Of a stretch of DNA of 64,000 bases, positions 58,994-64,000 are shown piece by piece. The DNA comes from Ruminococcus flavefaciens (GTDB lineage Bacteria > Bacillota > Clostridia > Oscillospirales > Ruminococcaceae). The DNA lies in contig NZ_FPIP01000010.1 of NCBI RefSeq assembly GCF_900119075.1, positions 1 to 64,000 on the forward strand, read 5' to 3'. Numbering within the stretch: position 1 is the stretch's first letter; each line of letters begins with the position of its first letter. A model generated the notes under the pieces. That model searched no databases. It saw only the letters and a program-made list of their open reading frames with translations, and had not been told where the DNA came from. Position numbers and translations under genes: made by a program.

Positions 58994-60427
58994 ATGGAAA
59001 GATCGAATAAATTACTTAAGCTGTTGTTAGCACTGCTTATAGTTGCTATCATCGGCGTAGCACTGTTCTTCTTTGCAGGACACGCAAGCGGCAGGTCTAC
59101 AGTCAAGGACGTGGAAAAATCAAGCGGCTGCGGATACGTCAAATACCGCGATCTTGAGAAAAATGTCAGCATGACAGGCTCTGTTGCAGGCAGCGACAAG
59201 GTCACTGTAAAAGGAGAGACCGATCTCAAGGTAAAGAAGCTCAGCGTAAAGGTTGGCGACAAGGTCAAGAAGGGCGATGTTCTTCTCGAATTTGATTCTG
59301 CGGATCTGAAAAAGCAGGCTGAGGAACTCAAGACCAAGGCTCAGAACGATTCAAAGAACGCTCACGCAGCTAACGAGAAAAAGCTCAGCGACGCAAAAAA
59401 GGCAAAAGAAGACAACATCAAAAAGGCTCAGGACGAGATAGAGAATGCTAAAAACAAACGCGATCAGGCTTACACAGACTACAACAATCTGGTCGACGAG
59501 TACAACGCACTCATCGGCGAGGCTGACCGCGCATACGACGAAATGGCAGCTGCTTCAGGCGATGACGCCGCAGCTAAAAAATCAAAGTGGGAATCTATCC
59601 TCGAAAAAGCAAATAAGATAGGCAATGACGCGGACGAGCTCCACGCAAAGCTTCAGGGTTTTGAGGACGCTATCCCTGCTGCAAAGGCAGCTTACGAGGA
59701 AACAGTAAAAAAGGCTGACGCAGAGATCAAAAAGGCTCAGGACGCTCTCGACGCAGAAAAGAAGAATCCTTCTTCTGCCGAGCCAAGCAAGGAACTCAAG
59801 GACATTCAGGACAAGATAGACCGCTGTGTAGTAAAGGCTCCTAAGGACGGCGTTGTATCGCAGGTAAACGCTGCTGTTGGCAAGGTGCCTTCATCAGCTG
59901 ATGTCATTTCTATCTCAGACGCTTCACAGTTCGTTATCACAGGCAAGGTCAGCGAGTCTGATCTTATCAAAATAAGCGAGGATATGACCGCGGAGATAAA
60001 GACAGCTTCTACCGGGGACAAGTCCGTAAGCGGCAAGGTAAAGCGCATCGACAGAAAGCGCTCGTCCGAGGGACAGAAAGAAGATGAGGGCTTCACCGTA
60101 GAGGTAAGCGTAGACGAAAAGGACAGCAAGCTGGTCATCGGCGAAAAGGCAACTGTAAAGATAGTTATGGATAAGTGCGAGAACGTTCTCAGCGTTCCGT
60201 ATGACGCAGTTATGGGCGGCGACAACGGCGGCTACTGCGTATTCATCGCAAGCAAGAACAGCAAGGGCGATTACGTCATCTCAAAGCGCAAGATCGAAAA
60301 GGGCTTTGACGGCGATGAGTATCTGGAAGTTACATCGGACACTATCCACGAGAACGATCTGGTCCTCACAAATCCAAGAGGCGTTTCAGACGGCGATGTT
60401 ATGCATCTGAATCCCCCCGAGAACTGA
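58994..60427 (+). CDS. HlyD/MacA-type efflux adaptor protein (orphan)
   Basis: A 477-residue protein: TM anchor (about 9-29), first lipoyl half (about 60-100, SVKVGDKVKKGDVLLEFD), a long Lys/Glu/Ala-rich coiled-coil hairpin (about 105-260), second lipoyl half (CVVKAPKDGVVSQVNAAVGK, about 275-300) and beta-barrel and membrane-proximal domains. Such adaptors (membrane fusion proteins) link ABC or RND transporters to export. The usual MacB-like ABC genes are not adjacent; a terminator follows. It may serve a transporter elsewhere. GAAGGAG precedes the ATG. Confidence 0.88.
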   Translation: MERSNKLLKLLLALLIVAIIGVALFFFAGHASGRSTVKDVEKSSGCGYVKYRDLEKNVSMTGSVAGSDKVTVKGETDLKVKKLSVKVGDKVKKGDVLLEFDSADLKKQAEELKTKAQNDSKNAHAANEKKLSDAKKAKEDNIKKAQDEIENAKNKRDQAYTDYNNLVDEYNALIGEADRAYDEMAAASGDDAAAKKSKWESILEKANKIGNDADELHAKLQGFEDAIPAAKAAYEETVKKADAEIKKAQDALDAEKKNPSSAEPSKELKDIQDKIDRCVVKAPKDGVVSQVNAAVGKVPSSADVISISDASQFVITGKVSESDLIKISEDMTAEIKTASTGDKSVSGKVKRIDRKRSSEGQKEDEGFTVEVSVDEKDSKLVIGEKATVKIVMDKCENVLSVPYDAVMGGDNGGYCVFIASKNSKGDYVISKRKIEKGFDGDEYLEVTSDTIHENDLVLTNPRGVSDGDVMHLNPPEN

Positions 60428-60464
60428 GCAGAACTATCATCTGCACAAATGACATAAAGCATAA

Positions 60465-60500
60465 TAGCCGGTGTGATAAAGCTTCTTTATCGCACCGGCT
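60465..60500 (+). terminator. Terminator after the adaptor gene
   Basis: TAGCCGGTGTGATAAAG and CTTTATCGCACCGGCTA stem, one mismatch, with an A/T-rich tail. Confidence 0.75.
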
Positions 60501-60575
60501 AAAATAATAAAGAATAATAGTATCCGAATCGCCGCCGCAGGGCGGCAATTTTATTGTTTCTTCAATATTATTAAA

Positions 60576-60612
60576 AACAGGCATAACGAAGATATACTTC
60601 TTTATGCCTGTT
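60576..60612. terminator. Uninterrupted terminator of the EAL gene, same arms as element copy 2
   Basis: AACAGGCATAA (60576-60586) pairs with TTATGCCTGTT (60602-60612) around a GAAG/CTTC inner stem; TTTTT follows on the minus strand. The arm sequence is that of the outer arms of element copy 2 (18904-18920), but the loop here is short and holds no element. Confidence 0.8.
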
Positions 60613-60614
60613 CG

Positions 60615-62534
60615 TTACTGATTAACTGTAAGTGAAAGGAATTTCCTCAGTTCTTCTATGGGGATAGGCTTTGAATACTTATATCCCTGCAAGTACTGAG
60701 CCTTCATCATAATGCAGCGGTCCTCGTCGCTGTCGTTCTCGACGCCCTCAAAGAGCACCGCGTACCTGAGGTCGTTGAACATATTTGCGAAGGTCTTGAC
60801 CATGTACTGTGATGAGGAGCTTCTGTGAGACTCCATAAGCATCGAGCGGTCAAACTTGATGATATCAAACGGAATTTCCATGATACGCTCAAAGTTTGAA
60901 TAGCCCGTTCCGAAATCGTCAAGGTAGAACTTTATGCCCAAGTCCTGAAGCTGTATAACTCTCTGCTTCATAAGGTTGAAGTCCGCCTCGCTTCGGCTCT
61001 CTGTTATCTCAACGGCTATCTTGTCGTATTCGAGACCGTTCTGGTCGATTATGTTCTTTACCTCGTCGCAGAAGGTATCATATCGTATATCTATAGCCGA
61101 GAAGTTAACGGAAACTCTTTTTACGTAGTAGCCCTCCTCGATAAATCCCCTGACCGTATAGCAGGTCTTGTTGAGGATTATCATACTGAGGTTATGAATA
61201 AGGTTGAACTGCTCTGCCAACGGAATGAACTGGTCTGGGAAGACCATTCCAGTCTTTTCCAGCTTAAGGCGCATAAGAGCCTCTGCGGTATCGTACTTGC
61301 CCGTGCTTATATTATATACAGGCTGACAGTACACAAGGACTCTCGGATCGGAGAGGTCTTTTTTAGCAGCGATATCCACAAGCTGACTGAGGATATAGTT
61401 CTTGTCGTAGTACTCCTTGATATCCTCATCAGTTACGCGGCAAATGGTATTCTGCTGCATTTTCATCTCGCTGTATTCAATGAGATGATAATAGTCGTTA
61501 ACATCAAGGATACTCTTTGAGGTCTCCATAATGACTATCTTGTAGTCTATCTTGAACTTTGAGTGACTTTCAAGGAAGTCACTGAGCATTTTTTCGACAA
61601 GCTTTTCATAGTCTATCTGCTTTTTCTTTACGATAGTAAGGACATATCTTTCATTCGGGAAGCTGTAAAGAACGCCCTTTTTAACATTGAGCCGGAAGAA
61701 CTTGTAGAATTCCGATTTGAGCTCGGGCGACATGGAGAGAGAACGCTCAAAATCCGTCATTGAACAGCACATTATGAGCATTTCGTTGCCCTTTTCGATG
61801 TTTCCCTCTATCTCCTTGGTAAAGAAGCTGCTTGAAACTGCTCCCGTATCGATATTGAAGGGATTTGAGTGAAACATAAATATTATGCCCACGACAGGCA
61901 GGAAGAAACTGAGTGTAGTATATGAAACCTGTCTATTTATCATCTGTATGCAAAGCAACGCGTTTGCAATTATGATAGAGCCCATTACTCCCCAGAAAAC
62001 TCTGGCAAGAAGCCTTGATTTGTATTTGATAAGTATGTATACGACCGTTATCATCAGCAGCGTATACACTATCTCAAACACATCAAAGGTAGAGCGGTAT
62101 TCGCCGTTTTTTCCGACATAGAAGCCTACCTTCAGGATAGTAGCCATGATATCTGTGGTCACCGCAATAATTACAGTGATAAGCGATATTATCTGATACT
62201 GCTTCTTTGTGCCTGGCGTTACCCACAGCGGCTCGCGGAGATACTGGATATACAGGTAAATTACCGATATCATCAGCACATGATGCGTAAGTCTCATAAT
62301 ATATATAGGCAGCGGTCTGACAGTATCAGCCTTGAGCATCATCTGTACGCCGACATTCGCCATAGCCGATATGAGAATAAATACCAGAATCAGCATAATA
62401 ATACGGAATCTTTTCTTTTCGCTCCCGATATAGGCCTGTTTTATAAAAACACCCATGATAATACAGAGCGCCATGACCGTGATATCGCCTACAGGGCTGT
62501 AAAGTCCCAGATTCAGGTCAGAAGCCGTAAACAT
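60615..62534 (-). CDS. Membrane EAL-domain c-di-GMP phosphodiesterase
   Basis: A 639-residue protein. The N-terminal 215 residues hold about six to seven TM helices like a membrane sensor. A divergent GGDEF-like region (about 235-370) has no GGDEF loop. The EAL domain (about 395-635) keeps AEALMRL (about 418-424), VNFSAID, EITES, YLDDFGTGYSN, KFDRS and FEGVEN, so c-di-GMP hydrolysis is expected. GGGGGGG precedes the ATG. It is monocistronic, with a consensus promoter and its own terminator. It is the third c-di-GMP protein in the window. Confidence 0.9.
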   Translation of the reverse strand: MFTASDLNLGLYSPVGDITVMALCIIMGVFIKQAYIGSEKKRFRIIMLILVFILISAMANVGVQMMLKADTVRPLPIYIMRLTHHVLMISVIYLYIQYLREPLWVTPGTKKQYQIISLITVIIAVTTDIMATILKVGFYVGKNGEYRSTFDVFEIVYTLLMITVVYILIKYKSRLLARVFWGVMGSIIIANALLCIQMINRQVSYTTLSFFLPVVGIIFMFHSNPFNIDTGAVSSSFFTKEIEGNIEKGNEMLIMCCSMTDFERSLSMSPELKSEFYKFFRLNVKKGVLYSFPNERYVLTIVKKKQIDYEKLVEKMLSDFLESHSKFKIDYKIVIMETSKSILDVNDYYHLIEYSEMKMQQNTICRVTDEDIKEYYDKNYILSQLVDIAAKKDLSDPRVLVYCQPVYNISTGKYDTAEALMRLKLEKTGMVFPDQFIPLAEQFNLIHNLSMIILNKTCYTVRGFIEEGYYVKRVSVNFSAIDIRYDTFCDEVKNIIDQNGLEYDKIAVEITESRSEADFNLMKQRVIQLQDLGIKFYLDDFGTGYSNFERIMEIPFDIIKFDRSMLMESHRSSSSQYMVKTFANMFNDLRYAVLFEGVENDSDEDRCIMMKAQYLQGYKYSKPIPIEELRKFLSLTVNQ

Positions 62535-62623
62535 ATATTCACCCCCCTATATTGCTCCGCAGGACATCACCAAATTGTCATGCCAAGCAATAACGAATAT
62601 AAATTACACCATTATCCATATAT

Positions 62624-62652
62624 ATTATATCACAAAAGTGACATAAAGTCAA
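62624..62652 (-). promoter_or_regulatory. Promoter of the EAL gene
   Basis: Minus-strand TTGACT (62647-62652), 17 bp, TATAAT (62624-62629). Confidence 0.82.
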
Positions 62653-62756
62653 CAATTTTTCTCAATTATATCAATTGTATTTTGTATGCATTGCAATACT
62701 TTCAGTATTAGGAAATACAAACTTATACGCTAAAAATATTCATATTTTATTAAAAA

Positions 62757-62891
62757 ACAGTCGTGAATCATAACCGCAATACTTATATAGAAGCTTATTG
62801 TCAATTATGGGGGAAAACTTTCTGAGGAAAGGTTCTCTCAATAATAAACATAAAACTACTTTATAAATATCATGGTTAGATTCACGGCTGT
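62757..62891. mobile_element. Terminator-loop palindromic element, copy 5 (internally deleted)
   Basis: A 108-bp core (62771-62878) retains both ends (TAACCGCAATACTTATATAG / TTATAAATATCATGGTTA) and part of one hairpin, but jumps from the GGAAAGG arm directly to CTCTCAATAATAAACATAAAA, losing the centre. The outer arms ACAGTCGTGAATC (62757-62769) and GATTCACGGCTGT (62879-62891) pair over 13 bp with one mismatch. TTTTTT follows on the minus strand. This is the terminator of the gene ending at 62904. Confidence 0.75.
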
Positions 62892-62903
62892 CTTGTGTTA
62901 TTT

Positions 62904-64000
62904 TCAGTTTTTAGAAGCTTCCTTATACTTGCCGCTGCCTACGTTCTTTACGGTATCTGCGGTAACGTCGTTATCCTGTCCGAGGACGTAATAGGACTTC
63001 TTAACCTTTTCCTTGACCTGCTTTTCGTAGTCGCTCTTGTCGGTGAGCTGACCGTTGATCTTATAGATGACCTCAGCATTTTGATCCTGATTCTTGCTGT
63101 TCTCGGTATTTCCGTAGCTGAACAGCTCTGAGAACTTGTAATTGCCCTCTGTATCAAAGCTGTAAACGCTGCCTGCGGTATAGCTCGGGTTATCCACAAG
63201 GGAAATGAGCTCCTTGCTGTCGGGAGCAAAGCCGATAGTGCCGTCCGTACCGAATGAGCCAACAGGCACTGTACAGCCGTTCCATGAGTATATATCAACA
63301 TATGGAGCGTAATGATAGCCGCCAGAAACGAAAAGCTCGGGAACATCGTCGCCGTTTATATCATAAAGCGAGAAGTGGTTATCGTCGTTTGCTTTCTTAT
63401 ACTTAAGGTAATCGTTGAGCACAGCCTCATAGCCCTTTTCCCAGCTTTCCGTATCGCCGAGGGCTGCGTCAATGGTAGCGTCGTCAAAGCCGAAGTCCAA
63501 GCCCATGCTCTTGATAACGCCTGATATGTAGTGTGTGTACTCCTCGTCGAACTTATCGTCTGTAACAGGAACGCCGTCGACCTTTGCTGCGCTGCTCGAA
63601 CGCTGGAACGAGCCCACATTAGCCATCATTCCGCTCTTTATACGGTAGAGCTGAATGTTCTGCACCTGTATGTCGTCATGGAGACGAACAGCTGTCAGCA
63701 GGCTTCTGTCCATAACGTATGAGAGCTGGTCACAGCCCGTCATCGGCTCAAACTCGGTGTAAACGCTCTCGCTGAGAGTTTTTACGAGGAAGGTCTTGTC
63801 ACCGTAGCCGCCGTATGATATGATAAGCTCGGGTATATGGTCGTCGTTGATATCATAAACAGTGAAACGGGCGTCGTCGCTGAATTTATCCGACTTCTTG
63901 AAGTCCTCCAGTGCAGAGCGGTATATCTTGTCCCAGCTCACATTTGCAACGGAGCTCATATCGGTCTTCTCGCCGCTGACAAGTATCTCCGAGGGATCGC
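62904..64000 (-). CDS. Partial extracytoplasmic protein with calcium-loop-like repeats
   Basis: The frame stays open to the window edge, so the 5' end is missing; at least 365 residues are visible. Two repeats of the form FxxYDIN(D/G)DxxPEL(I/F)(I/V)S are seen (DINDDHIPELIIS near the visible start and DINGDDVPELFVS in the middle), which look like Ca-binding DxDxD loops of VCBS or EF-hand-like surface repeats. The rest is Tyr/Ser/Lys-rich. It is probably a lipoprotein or exported protein, but the signal is outside the window. Function unknown. Confidence 0.75.
   Translation of the reverse strand, partial: DPSEILVSGEKTDMSSVANVSWDKIYRSALEDFKKSDKFSDDARFTVYDINDDHIPELIISYGGYGDKTFLVKTLSESVYTEFEPMTGCDQLSYVMDRSLLTAVRLHDDIQVQNIQLYRIKSGMMANVGSFQRSSSAAKVDGVPVTDDKFDEEYTHYISGVIKSMGLDFGFDDATIDAALGDTESWEKGYEAVLNDYLKYKKANDDNHFSLYDINGDDVPELFVSGGYHYAPYVDIYSWNGCTVPVGSFGTDGTIGFAPDSKELISLVDNPSYTAGSVYSFDTEGNYKFSELFSYGNTENSKNQDQNAEVIYKINGQLTDKSDYEKQVKEKVKKSYYVLGQDNDVTADTVKNVGSGKYKEASKN

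Noticed and set aside
1..64000. tRNA or rRNA genes
   Set aside because: No cloverleaf or rRNA motif was noticed on either strand, although a covariance search could not be run.

Overview
The window looks like a chromosomal segment of a cellulosome-producing, anaerobic, Gram-positive gut or rumen bacterium, most likely Ruminococcus flavefaciens or a close relative. Five secreted plant-cell-wall enzymes carry dockerins. Four of these dockerins share a GDANCDG-V/I-DM-D-VVLIMQ core with an ANP(N/D)KYG spacer, a form I associate with R. flavefaciens. Thr-rich linkers, Gram-positive lipoproteins, many c-di-GMP proteins, and consensus TTGACA/TATAAT promoters with 17-bp spacers fit the same picture. 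No rRNA, tRNA, CRISPR array, prophage or intact insertion sequence was seen. The right edge cuts the last gene.

Layout. 0-3.5 kb: membrane spermidine-synthase-like protein, small surface protein, cyclophilin, tail-anchored hypothetical. 3.6-6.8 kb: double CE12 pectin acetylesterase. 7.0-10.3 kb: glycerol-1-phosphate dehydrogenase-like gene, HAD phosphatase, pncB. 10.4-13.5 kb: complete preQ1 operon queD-queE-folE-queC-queF behind an attenuator-like leader. 13.9-18.8 kb: GH5 endoglucanase divergent from a three-domain sugar-sensing AraC regulator. 19.2-22.1 kb: RTX-repeat alpha/beta hydrolase and lipoprotein. 22.4-23.3 kb: Fic toxin with VbhA-like antitoxin. 23.5-28.0 kb: diguanylate cyclase, degenerate sensor kinase and solute-binding lipoprotein. 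28.4-38.4 kb: GH30 xylanase, divergent GH9, metallophosphoesterase, double CE1 esterase. 38.6-41.2 kb: GGDEF-EAL protein. 41.4-52.2 kb: one six-gene operon (FHA, PP2C, Ser/Thr kinase, small TM protein, cohesin-like surface protein, 1860-residue Ig-like surface protein). 52.4-64 kb: GNAT, two-gene SUF system, DegV, small membrane genes, an orphan HlyD-type adaptor, an EAL protein and a partial lipoprotein-like gene.

How the genes work together. The hydrolases attack pectin side chains (CE12), cellulose or mixed glucan (GH5, GH9), glucuronoxylan (GH30) and acetyl or feruloyl esters (CE1). Their dockerins should load them onto a cellulosome whose scaffoldins are not in the window. The substrate-sensing regulator and the c-di-GMP proteins are plausible controllers of this programme.

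Most unusual material. (1) A family of about 272-bp palindromic elements: four full copies and one deleted copy. Each sits inside the loop of a different intrinsic terminator, between copy-specific complementary arms. (2) The phospho-signalling operon coupled to membrane-anchored surface proteins. (3) Mosaic palindromic repeats, one lying in the predicted 5' UTR of the cellulase gene. All database-dependent statements below rest on recognising motifs by eye.
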